Assembly (NCBI RefSeq): GCF_022760925.1
Contig: NZ_JAKTNT010000002.1
Coordinates: forward strand, 1 to 64,000
Source: Thermus hydrothermalis
Lineage (GTDB): Bacteria > Deinococcota > Deinococci > Deinococcales > Thermaceae
Length of the DNA: 64,000 nucleotides
Direction of reading: 5' to 3'
In this document: positions 8,624-16,430 of the stretch, one piece after another
Layout: the number at the start of each line of letters is the position of its first letter
How positions within the stretch are numbered: the stretch's first letter is position 1
The notes under the pieces: generated by a model
Database searches by the model: none
Told to the model about the DNA's origin: nothing
What the model saw: only the letters and a program-made list of their open reading frames with translations
Translations under genes and position numbers: made by a program

Positions 8624-9083
8624 CCTCCAGGAGGCGCACCATCTCAATGGCGGTGAAAACCGCCTCGGCGCCCTTGTTTCCCGCCTTGCCCCCGGCGCGC
8701 TCCTGGGCCTCCTCGGGGGTGTTGGTGGTGAGGACGCCGAAGACGATGGGCTTTTCCGTTTGGAGCATGGCCTGCATGAGGCCGCTTGCCGCCTGGGCGG
8801 CCACGTACTCAAAGTGGGGGGTTTCCCCCCGCACCACGGCCCCTAAGGCCACCACGGCGTCCACGTCGGGGCGCTGGGCCAGGCGTTTGGCCACCAGGGG
8901 AAGCTCAAAGGAGCCGGGCACCCAGGCCACCAGGACCTCCGCCGGGTCGCCCCCGAGCCGGGCGTAGGCCTCGAGGGCCCCCTCCAAGAGGAGCTTGGTC
9001 ACCCGCTCGTTGAAGCGGCCCACGGCGATGGCGAGCCGCACGCCTTTGGCGGTGAGGATGGGGGAGAGGGTCTTGGGCTTCAT
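8610..9083 (-). CDS. ribH: 6,7-dimethyl-8-ribityllumazine synthase
   Basis: RibH condenses the pyrimidinedione with dihydroxybutanone phosphate in the penultimate step of riboflavin synthesis and forms icosahedral or pentameric shells. At 157 residues it is the usual length. It shows GRFNERVTKLLLEGA, WVPGSFELP (substrate loop) and GAVVRGETPHFEYV with the catalytic His. Other rib genes are not in the window. The start ATG at 9083 is six bases after TATATT (9090-9095), part of a 20-base divergent gap shared with crcB. Confidence 0.96.
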   Translation of the reverse strand: MKPKTLSPILTAKGVRLAIAVGRFNERVTKLLLEGALEAYARLGGDPAEVLVAWVPGSFELPLVAKRLAQRPDVDAVVALGAVVRGETPHFEYVAAQAASGLMQAMLQTEKPIVFGVLTTNTPEEAQERAGGKAGNKGAEAVFTAIEMVRLLEVISR

Positions 9084-9103
9084 GGCCTAAATATACTTTC
9101 CGC
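9084..9103. promoter_or_regulatory. ribH/crcB divergent leaderless promoter with overlapping -10 boxes
   Basis: The 20-base gap holds a plus-strand -10 TATACT (9092-9097), six bases before the crcB ATG, and a minus-strand -10 TATATT (9090-9095), six bases before the ribH ATG. The two hexamers share TATA (9092-9095). No ribosome binding site fits in either direction, consistent with leaderless mRNAs. Confidence 0.55.
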
Positions 9104-9475
9104 ATGGAGCGCTACCTCCTGGTGGCTTTGGGCGGGGCCTTGGGCTCGGCCTTGCGCTACGGGCTTGGGGCCTACGTCCAAGGGCTTTTGGGCCCGGGCT
9201 TTCCCTATAGCACCCTGTTCGTGAACGCCCTGGGGAGCTTCCTCATCGGGGCGGTCTTGCGGCTTTCCCTGGAAGGGGCCCTTTCCCCCGAGGCGCGGCT
9301 TTTCCTGGCGGTGGGGGTCCTGGGCGGGTTCACCACCTTCTCCACCCTTAGCTACGAGACCCTGGCCCTGTTGCAGGACGGGGAGGTGGGGCAGGCCTTG
9401 GCCTACGTGGGCCTAAGCTTGGGCCTGGGGCTTTTGCTGGTGTACGTGGGCTACCGCCTAGCGGGGCTTCTCTAG
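9104..9475 (+). CDS. crcB: fluoride exporter CrcB/Fluc
   Basis: A 123-residue four-helix membrane channel that expels fluoride as a dual-topology dimer. Family text is clear: GGALGSALRYGLG near the N-terminus, FVNALGSFLIG with the pore Asn, and GFTTFSTLSYE, the Na+/fluoride-site motif. A single gene implies a homodimeric, dual-topology type. The start is leaderless (TATACT box six bases before). No fluoride riboswitch can fit in the 20-base upstream gap. The stop codon shares CTAG with the stop of convergent aroQ. Confidence 0.95.
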   Translation: MERYLLVALGGALGSALRYGLGAYVQGLLGPGFPYSTLFVNALGSFLIGAVLRLSLEGALSPEARLFLAVGVLGGFTTFSTLSYETLALLQDGEVGQALAYVGLSLGLGLLLVYVGYRLAGLL

Positions 9476-9909
9476 CCCACCTCCAGGACCTCGGCCAGGT
9501 AGGTGAGGGCGAGCTTGTAGGAAAGGGGTCCAAAGCCGGAGATGATTCCCCGGCAGGCCCCGGCGGTCACGGAGTGCTGGCGGAAGGGCTCCCGGGCGTG
9601 GAGGTTCGTCAGGTGGACCTCCACCACGGGGAGGGGCTGGGCCCGGATAGCGTCCAGGAGGGCGTAGGAGTAGTGGGTGAGGGCCCCGGGGTTGAGGACG
9701 ATGGCCAAAAACCCCTCCCGGTGGGCCTGCTGCACCCATTCAATGAGCTGCCCCTCGTAGTTGCTCTGGCGGAAGGCCACCCCGAGGCCGAGCTCCGCGC
9801 CCCAGGCCTCGCACAGGGCCTCCAGTTCCTCTAACGTGGTGCGGCCGTACACCTCGGGCTCCCGCGTTCCCAACAGGTTCAGGTTAGGACCGTTTAGGAT
9901 CAGGACCAT
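9472..9909 (-). CDS. aroQ: type II 3-dehydroquinate dehydratase
   Basis: AroQ dehydrates 3-dehydroquinate in the shikimate pathway. The 145-residue protein begins MVLILNGPNLNLLGTREP and has the lid Tyr in EVYG, then FRQSNYEGQLIEW, LNPGALTHYSYAL and HLTNLHAREPFRQHS with the catalytic His, all diagnostic of the dodecameric type II enzyme. A GGAAAGGAG ribosome binding site precedes the ATG. It is divergent from the LysM/M23 peptidase gene with a 29-base gap in which TATGCT (9928-9933) is a possible -10. Confidence 0.96.
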   Translation of the reverse strand: MVLILNGPNLNLLGTREPEVYGRTTLEELEALCEAWGAELGLGVAFRQSNYEGQLIEWVQQAHREGFLAIVLNPGALTHYSYALLDAIRAQPLPVVEVHLTNLHAREPFRQHSVTAGACRGIISGFGPLSYKLALTYLAEVLEVG

Positions 9910-9938
9910 AGGGGCTCCTTTCCCCCTAGCATAAGGGC

Positions 9939-10907
9939 ATGCCCCGCTTTCTTCCCCTGGCCTTTTTCGTCCTCCTGGCCATGGCCCAGGTGCACACCGT
10001 GGCCCCCGGGGAAACCCTTTACGGCATCGCCCGGCGCTACGGGGTGCGGGTGGAGGACCTTGCCCGTTGGAACGGCCTTTCCGACCCCAACCGCATCCGG
10101 GCTGGCCAGGTCCTGTGGGTGGGGCTTTGGGAGGTTCCCTTGCCCCGGGGGCGGCTTTGGGCTTCCTTCCCGGTCCAGGGGCGGGCCTTTGGCCTGCGGG
10201 TGGAGGGGTATGGGGCGGGGGAGGTGGCTTTCCTTGGGGTCCGCTACCCCTTGGCGCCGGGAAAGGGCGGGCTTTGGGGCCTCCTGGCGGTGGGGGCCTT
10301 GGTGGAGCCGGGGGAGTACCCCTTGCGCCTCTTCCTGGATGGGGAGGAAAAAGAGGTTTCCCTCAAGGTGGCCCCGGGGGGCTATGGGCAGGAGGCCTTG
10401 GCCCTCACCCCTGGCCTCGAGGCCCTCCTCAAGGACCCCGGCGTGAAGGCGGAACGGGAGCGGGTGGTGGCCGCCTGCCCCAAGGAGGGACCCCTCGCTT
10501 TCGCCCAGGCCTTCCGCCCTCCCTTGGAAGGCGGCCGGATCACAAGCCCTTTCGGCACCCGCAGGCGGTATGGGCACCTCTTCGCCTCCTACCACGAGGG
10601 CTTGGACTTCGCCGCTCCCCTGGGTACGCCGGTGCGGGCGGTGGCCGAGGGGGTGGTGGTCCTTTCGGAAAGGCTAAAGGTGCGGGGCGAGGCGGTGGTC
10701 CTGGCCCACGGGATGGGGCTTTGCACCGGGTACTGGCACCTTAAAGAGCGCCGGGTGCGGGTGGGAGAGCGGGTGAAGGCCGGGGAGGTATTGGGGCTTT
10801 TGGGGAGCACGGGGCTTTCCACGGGGCCCCACCTGCACCTGGAGGTGCGCCTCCAGGGGGTGCCCGTGGACCCCGCCCCCTTTTTCCATGGGCTTCCCCT
10901 ACCCTAG
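9939..10907 (+). CDS. secreted LysM domain/M23 family peptidoglycan endopeptidase
   Basis: A 322-residue exported cell-wall hydrolase. An N-terminal signal peptide (about 1-17) is followed by one LysM domain ([19 protein letters not shown], about 18-62), a middle region without a clear family, and a C-terminal M23 (LytM) domain from about 190. The M23 metal ligands are present: HEGLDFAA (His...Asp), YWHL and HLHLEV, so it should be catalytically active. It probably trims peptidoglycan during growth or division. A TAGCAT -10 box six bases before the ATG suggests a leaderless mRNA. Its 3' end overlaps the convergent methyltransferase gene by nine bases. Confidence 0.92.
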   Translation: MPRFLPLAFFVLLAMAQVHTVAPGETLYGIARRYGVRVEDLARWNGLSDPNRIRAGQVLWVGLWEVPLPRGRLWASFPVQGRAFGLRVEGYGAGEVAFLGVRYPLAPGKGGLWGLLAVGALVEPGEYPLRLFLDGEEKEVSLKVAPGGYGQEALALTPGLEALLKDPGVKAERERVVAACPKEGPLAFAQAFRPPLEGGRITSPFGTRRRYGHLFASYHEGLDFAAPLGTPVRAVAEGVVVLSERLKVRGEAVVLAHGMGLCTGYWHLKERRVRVGERVKAGEVLGLLGSTGLSTGPHLHLEVRLQGVPVDPAPFFHGLPLP

Positions 10908-12119
10908 CCGGAGAAGGGAGAGGACCTCCACGTGGTGGGTGAAGGGGAAGAAATCGTAAGGCCGCACGAAGCTCAAGCGGTAGCCTCCCCGCACCAACTC
11001 CCCCACGTCCCGGGCCCAGGTGGCGGGGTCGCAGGCGATGTAGAGGACCTCTTCGGGACGGCTTTCCAGAAGGTAGGCCCGCACCTCGGGGGCGAGCCCG
11101 GCCCGGGGCGGGTCCACCGCCACCAGGTCAAACCGCCCAAACCGAGGGGCTTCCCGGACATCCCCCCGGTGGAAGCGGAGGTTTTCCACCCCAAGCCGCT
11201 TCCGGTCCGCCTCGCCCCGGCGCACCGCCTCCTTGCTCACCTCCACCGCCACCACCTCCCGGTAGCGGGGGGCGAGGAGGAGGGAGAGGAGGCCGCTTCC
11301 CGCGTAGAGCTCCAAGGCCCTTTCCCCCCCGGAAACGAGCCCGGTTGCCTCGGCGAAGAGCTCCCCGGCCGCCAAGGGGTTCACCTGGCTGAAGCTTTCC
11401 ACGCTCACCGTGGCGGTGAGGGGGCCAAAGCGCTCTAGGAGGGTTCTCTCCCCATAGAGGGGCGTTACCCGGCCGCGGAAGCGCCCCTTGGGGGAGGGCT
11501 CCGCCCAGACCACCCCGGCGAAGCCCTCCTTCACCAGGGCCTTGGCGGGGCGCTTTAGGGCCTCGAGGCTCCCCCCGACGAGGCCGAGGAGGACCTTTCC
11601 TGTCAGGAGGCTTCCCCTAAGGGCCACCTCCTCCACGGGAAGGGGCCAGGTCCTTAAGAGGGCGAAGGCGGAGGCCAGGGGCTCGGCCAAGAGGGGGTCC
11701 TCCTCCAGGGGGTAGAGGGCGTGGCTTTCGGGAAGGCGGTAGGCGAGGCCCCCCAAGGGGTAGCGGGCGTACTGGGCGGCGGTGCGGTAGCCCAGGGGCC
11801 TGGGCGAAGGACGAATGGGAAGGAGAGGGGCTTCCAGTTTGGCGATGCGCGCTAGGGCGTCTCCTACCAGGGCTTCCTTGAGGGGGAGTTGGGCCTCGTA
11901 GGCCAAGGGAAGGTCGGCGGAGGGGGGGAGGGGGTGTGGGTAACGCTCTGGATGGGGTTCTAAGAGCTCCACTTCTTCCAGGAAGAGGGCTCCCTTGCGC
12001 CGCACGGGTATCCCCCGCACCACCTCCCCCGGCAGGGCCCCCTTGACCAGGATGGCTCCTTCCTCCGTGCGGGCGAGGCCGTAGCCTCCCGGAACGAGCT
12101 TTTCTATGCGTACCTGCAT
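10899..12119 (-). CDS. RlmD/RumA-like 23S rRNA (uracil-C5)-methyltransferase
   Basis: A 406-residue SAM-dependent RNA methyltransferase of the TrmA/RumA class. An N-terminal TRAM-like domain (about 1-55, [11 protein letters not shown]) is followed by a central domain and a Rossmann fold with [26 protein letters not shown] and [12 protein letters not shown]. The catalytic Cys is in [12 protein letters not shown] and HHVEVLSLL ends the fold. The Cys cluster that binds 4Fe-4S in E. coli RumA is absent. The target base is inferred, not shown. TATGGT lies six bases before the ATG, suggesting a leaderless mRNA. Confidence 0.87.
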   Translation of the reverse strand: MQVRIEKLVPGGYGLARTEEGAILVKGALPGEVVRGIPVRRKGALFLEEVELLEPHPERYPHPLPPSADLPLAYEAQLPLKEALVGDALARIAKLEAPLLPIRPSPRPLGYRTAAQYARYPLGGLAYRLPESHALYPLEEDPLLAEPLASAFALLRTWPLPVEEVALRGSLLTGKVLLGLVGGSLEALKRPAKALVKEGFAGVVWAEPSPKGRFRGRVTPLYGERTLLERFGPLTATVSVESFSQVNPLAAGELFAEATGLVSGGERALELYAGSGLLSLLLAPRYREVVAVEVSKEAVRRGEADRKRLGVENLRFHRGDVREAPRFGRFDLVAVDPPRAGLAPEVRAYLLESRPEEVLYIACDPATWARDVGELVRGGYRLSFVRPYDFFPFTHHVEVLSLLRLG

Positions 12120-12160
12120 CCCCTTACCATACCAGAGGGCCCAGGGGCTAAGATGGAGGG

Positions 12161-12814
12161 GTGATCCGGGTACTGCTAGCGGACGACCATGCCCTCTTCC
12201 GCCAAGGGCTAAAGAGCCTCTTGGAGGCGGAAGGGGATTTCCGGGTGGTGGGGGAGGCCAAGGACGGGTGGGAGGCCATGCGGCACGCCCTCGAGGCCAA
12301 GCCGGACGTGATCCTCATGGACATCCAGATGCCGGGCCTGGACGGGGTGCAGGCCACCCAGGCCATCCTCAAGGAGTGGCCCGAGGCCAAGGTCATCATG
12401 CTCACCATGTACCGCCAGGACGCCTACGTGTTTGAGGCGGTGAAGGCGGGGGCCCGGGGCTACCTCCTGAAGGACACGGATGCGCAGGAGCTCATCGGGG
12501 CCATCCGCCGGGTGCACGCCGGCGAGGTGCTTTTGGATGCGGAGCTCGCCGGGCGCATCATCCAGGACTTCCGGGCCAAGAAGGAGGCCCAGGCCCCCTT
12601 GCACGCCGAGCTTTCCGAGCGGGAGGTGCAGATCCTCAAGTTGGTGGCCCAGGGCTACACCAACCTGGAGATCGCCGCCGAGCTCGGCCTTTCCGAGAAG
12701 ACGGTGCGCAACCGCCTTTCCGAGATCTTCCAGAAGCTCCACCTCAACAACCGCACCCAGGCGGCCCTTTACGCCATCCGCGAGGGGCTTGCCCAACCCG
12801 AGCCGGAAGAGTAG
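12161..12814 (+). CDS. NarL/FixJ family response regulator (LuxR-type HTH)
   Basis: A 217-residue two-component regulator. The receiver domain (1-about 120) has the acidic pair in [13 protein letters not shown], the phospho-acceptor Asp in [13 protein letters not shown] near residue 54 and Lys in [10 protein letters not shown]. The C-terminal LuxR HTH (about 145-205) reads [18 protein letters not shown]...[14 protein letters not shown]. No histidine kinase gene is adjacent, so it is an orphan in this window. The start is GTG, six bases after TAAGAT (12149-12154). The stop overlaps the GTG start of the M20 peptidase by one base. Confidence 0.94.
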   Translation: MIRVLLADDHALFRQGLKSLLEAEGDFRVVGEAKDGWEAMRHALEAKPDVILMDIQMPGLDGVQATQAILKEWPEAKVIMLTMYRQDAYVFEAVKAGARGYLLKDTDAQELIGAIRRVHAGEVLLDAELAGRIIQDFRAKKEAQAPLHAELSEREVQILKLVAQGYTNLEIAAELGLSEKTVRNRLSEIFQKLHLNNRTQAALYAIREGLAQPEPEE

Positions 12815-13800
12815 TGGACCCGGTGCGCCACCTCCTGGAGCTTGCCCCCTTGGCGGGGGAAGAGGCGCGGGGGGGCTATGTGGCCCGCCACCTCCCCGGG
12901 GCGCAAAGGGACGGGGTGGGGAACGTGTGGGCGGGGGAGGGGAGGATCCTCCTCCTCGCCCACCTGGACACCGTCTTGCCCCCTGCCTCTCCCAGGTGGG
13001 TGGGGGAGCGGCTTTATGGGCCTGGGGTGGGGGATAACTCGGCGGGGGTGGCCGTCCTCCTCTCCCTACCCCCCTTGCCCGGGGTGGTGCGGGGCTTCAC
13101 CGTGGGGGAGGAAGGGCTTGGGAACCTCAAGGGGGCCCGTGCCCTGGTGGCGGCCCTGGAGCCCCAGGTGGTGGTGGCGGTGGACGGCTACCTGCCCGGG
13201 GTGGTGGACCGCGCCCTGGGCTCGGTGCGCCTAAGGCTCCGGTTTTCCGGCCCCGGGGGCCACGCCTGGGGGGACCGGGGGAGCCCCAACCCTGTCTTCG
13301 CCCTGGCGGAGGCCTTGGCGGGGCTTCCTCCTTTGGTGGCGGGCCTCGAGGCCAGCATAAACGCCAGCGGCCTCAAGGGAGGTGAGGCGGTGAACGCCAT
13401 CCCCGAGGAGGCGGAGGCCCTTTTGGAGGTGCGCTCCCCCGACCCCCTTCTCCTGGAAGACCGGGTGCGGGCGGTCTTGGACCTGGTGGCGGACGTGGCC
13501 AGGCGCCACCGGGTGGCGCTTTCCTGGGAGGAGCTCGGCCGTAGGCCTGCGGGAACCACCGCCACGCCCGGGCTTCTCCGGGCGGCCGAGGCGGCTTTGG
13601 CCGCCGTTGGGGAAAAGCCCCTTTTCCAGCCCGGTTCCACCGACGCCAGCGCCGCCATTGAACGGGGTATCCCCGCCCTGGCCCTGGGGGTTTACCGGGG
13701 AGGAGGGGCGCACACGCAGGAGGAGTGGGTCCTCCCCCAAAGCCTCTGGGAGGGGCGCACGGCGCTTCTCGCCTTTCTTGAGCGGCTTGGCGTAGGATAG
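12814..13800 (+). CDS. M20 family metallopeptidase/deacylase
   Basis: A 328-residue zinc hydrolase of the M20 clan (PepT/ArgE/LysK-like). Metal ligands are visible: LLAHLDTV (H-x-D), GVGDNSAGV, GEEGLGN with the catalytic Glu pair, and the last His in GGGAHTQEEWV. The insert dimerisation domain spans about 145-250. It resembles LysK-type LysW-lysine hydrolases in length, but the context (orphan response regulator upstream, DUF2229-like gene downstream) does not support lysine synthesis, so the substrate is left open. The start GTG shares one base with the preceding stop codon (TAGTG), implying translational coupling. Confidence 0.85.
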   Translation: MDPVRHLLELAPLAGEEARGGYVARHLPGAQRDGVGNVWAGEGRILLLAHLDTVLPPASPRWVGERLYGPGVGDNSAGVAVLLSLPPLPGVVRGFTVGEEGLGNLKGARALVAALEPQVVVAVDGYLPGVVDRALGSVRLRLRFSGPGGHAWGDRGSPNPVFALAEALAGLPPLVAGLEASINASGLKGGEAVNAIPEEAEALLEVRSPDPLLLEDRVRAVLDLVADVARRHRVALSWEELGRRPAGTTATPGLLRAAEAALAAVGEKPLFQPGSTDASAAIERGIPALALGVYRGGGAHTQEEWVLPQSLWEGRTALLAFLERLGVG

Positions 13801-13805
13801 GGCGT

Positions 13806-14639
13806 ATGCGCGTGGGCGTCCTCAAAGGCTTCCTCTCCCGGCGGTACCTGGGCTTCTGGGAGGCGTACTTGGAGGCGCTGGGGGTGGAGGTGGTGCGGGC
13901 CGAGGTGGCGCCCGACCTCCGCCAGCCCTACTGCCTCCCGGTCCAGGGGCTTCTCGCCCAGGTGGAGGCCCTGAAGGCCCAGGGGGTGGACTACCTCCTC
14001 CTCCCCGACCTCCAGGGTGGGGTGGAGTCGGAGAAGGGCGGGGGGCAGTGTCCCTGGCTTCTGGACCTCGAGGCCACCCTCCTCCGCTACTTTCCCGGGC
14101 TTCCCCCGGTGCTCAAGGTGCCGGCGGAGCTTTCGGGAAGGGTCTTGGGGCGGGCGGGGGAGGTGGGGCAGATCCTCACGCAAAACCCCATGCTGGTGGG
14201 CCGGGCCCTGGACCGGGTCAAAAGCCTCCTCAAGCCTCCTCCTCCCCTCAAGTCCCCCCCGGGGAGCGTGGGGGTGGTGGCCCAGCCCTACCTCCTGGAG
14301 GACGAGGCCTTCCGGGAGACGGTGGAGGCGGCCCTGCGCAAGGTGGACCTCCTTCCCTTCTTCCCCGACCTGCCCCCGGAAAAGCTTCGGGAAGAGGGCG
14401 ATAAGCTCCTTCCCATGGACCTGCCCACGGACAAGGAGCTTTTGGGCATGGTCCACTACCTCCACCGCCTGGGTCGGGTGAAGGGCCTTCTCCTGGTGGT
14501 TTCCTACGCCTGTCCCCCCATCCCGGGCCTCCTCAGGCGGGCGGCCCGGAGGCTCGCCAAGCCCCACCGCCTCCTCACCCTGGGGGAGGACTGGACGGAA
14601 AGCCTAAAGGCCCTCAAGGCGGAGATGGCGGCTCTATAG
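13806..14639 (+). CDS. DUF2229/2-hydroxyacyl-CoA dehydratase-activase-like protein
   Basis: A 277-residue protein with no certain function. The N-terminus (GVLKGFLSRRYLGFWEAYLEALGVEVV...) followed by PYCLPVQGLLAQVEALKAQGVDYLLLPDL matches the pattern of the DUF2229 domain found with acyl-CoA dehydratase activases, where a Cys-Pro element and a VDyiFlP element follow each other. The ATPase activase half is missing, so it is a stand-alone domain. It starts at an ATG seven bases after TAGGAT (13793-13798), just past the M20 gene stop. Family assignment is from pattern memory only. Confidence 0.55.
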   Translation: MRVGVLKGFLSRRYLGFWEAYLEALGVEVVRAEVAPDLRQPYCLPVQGLLAQVEALKAQGVDYLLLPDLQGGVESEKGGGQCPWLLDLEATLLRYFPGLPPVLKVPAELSGRVLGRAGEVGQILTQNPMLVGRALDRVKSLLKPPPPLKSPPGSVGVVAQPYLLEDEAFRETVEAALRKVDLLPFFPDLPPEKLREEGDKLLPMDLPTDKELLGMVHYLHRLGRVKGLLLVVSYACPPIPGLLRRAARRLAKPHRLLTLGEDWTESLKALKAEMAAL

Positions 14640-14687
14640 GGGCCCCACCGCACAAAGGAGCGGGGCTTTTGCGGTAGACTCAAGGGC

Positions 14688-16430
14688 ATGACCGGTCGGT
14701 CAGTTTCCCCCTTGCACCGCCTTGGGCCGTACCTTTACCCCTACCGGTTCCGGTATATCCTGGGGGTCCTCGCCGGGCTTCTTTCCATCTTCTTCTTCGT
14801 CCTTGGGCCCTACTTCTTGCGCCTGGCGGTGGACGCCTTGGGCCACGGCGGTCCCTATGGGCGCTACGCCCTCCTGCTCTTGGCCTCAGGGGCCTTCACC
14901 GCCCTCCTCTCCTACTTCATGCGCCGCCTGGCGGTGGTGGCGAGCCGCCGGGTGGAGTATGACCTGAGGAAAGACCTCTTCCACCACCTCCTCCGCCTGG
15001 ACCGTTCCTTCTACCAGAAGACCCGGGTAGGGGACCTCATGAACCGCTTGAACACCGACCTCTCCGCCGTGCGGGAGATGGTGGGGCCCGGCATCATGAT
15101 GGGAAGCCGGCTTTCCTTTTTGGTCCTTTTGGCCTTCGCCTCCATGTACGCCGTGGACGTGCGCCTCGCCTTCTACCTCACCCTGATCCTGCCCGCCATC
15201 GCCCTCATCATGTTCTACCTGCTCCGCCTGGTGGACCGCCGCTACCGCGAGGCCCAGGAGGCTTTTGACGCCATCAGCACCCTGAGCCAGGAGGCCTTTA
15301 GCGGCATCCGGGTGGTGAAAGGCTACGCCCTGGAGGGGCGGATGCTCGCCCGCTTCCAGGACCTGAACCGCATCTACATGCAAAAGAGCCTGGCCCTGGC
15401 CCGGGTGGAAGGCCCCATGCAGGCCCTTTTGGGCTTCCTCATGGGCTTCGCCTTCCTCGTGGTGCTCTGGGTGGGGGGGCGGATGGTGGTGCAAGGGGAG
15501 CTTTCCGTGGGGGAGCTGGTTCAGTTCAACGCCTACCTGGCCCAGCTCACCTGGCCCATCCTGGGGCTTGGCTGGGTCCTCGCCATGTACCAGCGGGGCC
15601 TTACCAGCCTGAAAAGGCTTCTGGAGCTTTTGGACCAGGAGCCCGCCATCCGGGACCTAGACCCCTTGCCCCTGAAGGCGGAGGACCTCACGGGGGAGGT
15701 GCGCTTCGTGGGGGTGGACCTGCGGCTTGGGGAGCGCTGGCTCCTAAAGGACCTCACCCTCACCGTGCCCGAGGGGATGACCCTGGGCATCACCGGCCGC
15801 ACGGGGGCGGGGAAGAGCCTCATGGCCGCCTTGGTGCCGAGGCTTTTGGACCCCACGGAGGGGAAGGTGTACGTGGGGGGGTACGAGGTCCGGCAAATCC
15901 CCTTGGCTGCCCTTAGGAGGGCGGTGGGGGTGGCGCCCCAGGAGCCTTTCCTCTTCAGCGAAACCCTCCTGGAAAACATCGCCTTCGGCCTGGACCACCC
16001 GGACCGGGAGCGGGTGGAGTGGGCGGCGAAGCTTGCCGGCATCCACGAGGAGATCCTTTCCTTCCCCAAAGGCTACGAGACCGTGTTGGGGGAGCGGGGG
16101 GTGACGCTTTCCGGGGGGCAAAGGCAGCGGGTGGCCCTGGCCCGGGCCCTGGCCAAAAGGCCCAAAATCCTCATCCTGGACGATGCCTTAAGCGCCGTGG
16201 ACACGGAGACGGAGGCGAGGATCTTGGAGGGCCTGAAATCCGTGCTGGGCCGGCAGACCACCTTCCTCATCTCCCACCGCACCGCCACCCTGCGCCATGC
16301 GGACTGGATCATTGTCCTGGACGAGGGGAGGATTGTGGAGGAGGGGACCCATGAAAGCCTCCTCGAGGCCGGCGGGCTCTACGCCGAGCTGGACCGCATC
16401 CAGCACATGGAGAAGGAGGTGGAGGAATGA
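14688..16430 (+). CDS. tmrB: heterodimeric ABC multidrug exporter, TmrB-type half (degenerate Walker B Glu)
   Basis: A 580-residue type IV ABC exporter half: six membrane helices (about 20-320) then an NBD. It has Walker A TGRTGAGKS, Q-loop APQEPFLFSE, intact signature LSGGQRQ, and Walker B ILILDDALSAVD, in which the catalytic Glu is replaced by Asp. This is the degenerate-site subunit, matching TmrB of T. thermophilus, whose N-terminus I also recall as MTGRS. It is co-translated with tmrA (ATGA overlap). TAGACT seven bases before the ATG suggests a leaderless transcript, and a palindromic operator covers codons 1-5. TmrAB is a TAP-like peptide/drug exporter. Confidence 0.95.
   Translation: MTGRSVSPLHRLGPYLYPYRFRYILGVLAGLLSIFFFVLGPYFLRLAVDALGHGGPYGRYALLLLASGAFTALLSYFMRRLAVVASRRVEYDLRKDLFHHLLRLDRSFYQKTRVGDLMNRLNTDLSAVREMVGPGIMMGSRLSFLVLLAFASMYAVDVRLAFYLTLILPAIALIMFYLLRLVDRRYREAQEAFDAISTLSQEAFSGIRVVKGYALEGRMLARFQDLNRIYMQKSLALARVEGPMQALLGFLMGFAFLVVLWVGGRMVVQGELSVGELVQFNAYLAQLTWPILGLGWVLAMYQRGLTSLKRLLELLDQEPAIRDLDPLPLKAEDLTGEVRFVGVDLRLGERWLLKDLTLTVPEGMTLGITGRTGAGKSLMAALVPRLLDPTEGKVYVGGYEVRQIPLAALRRAVGVAPQEPFLFSETLLENIAFGLDHPDRERVEWAAKLAGIHEEILSFPKGYETVLGERGVTLSGGQRQRVALARALAKRPKILILDDALSAVDTETEARILEGLKSVLGRQTTFLISHRTATLRHADWIIVLDEGRIVEEGTHESLLEAGGLYAELDRIQHMEKEVEE
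14689..14702. promoter_or_regulatory. TetR-type operator on the tmrB start codon
   Basis: TGACCGGTCGGTCA is a perfect 6-bp inverted repeat with a GT centre. It begins on the second base of the tmrB ATG and lies eight bases after the TAGACT -10 box (14675-14680), where a bound repressor would block initiation. Related 14-mers occur at 29158-29171 and 47395-47408. Confidence 0.6.

Noticed and set aside
9084-9103. Fluoride riboswitch before crcB
   Set aside because: The gap to the divergent ribH start is only 20 bases and the transcript is probably leaderless, so no riboswitch fits.
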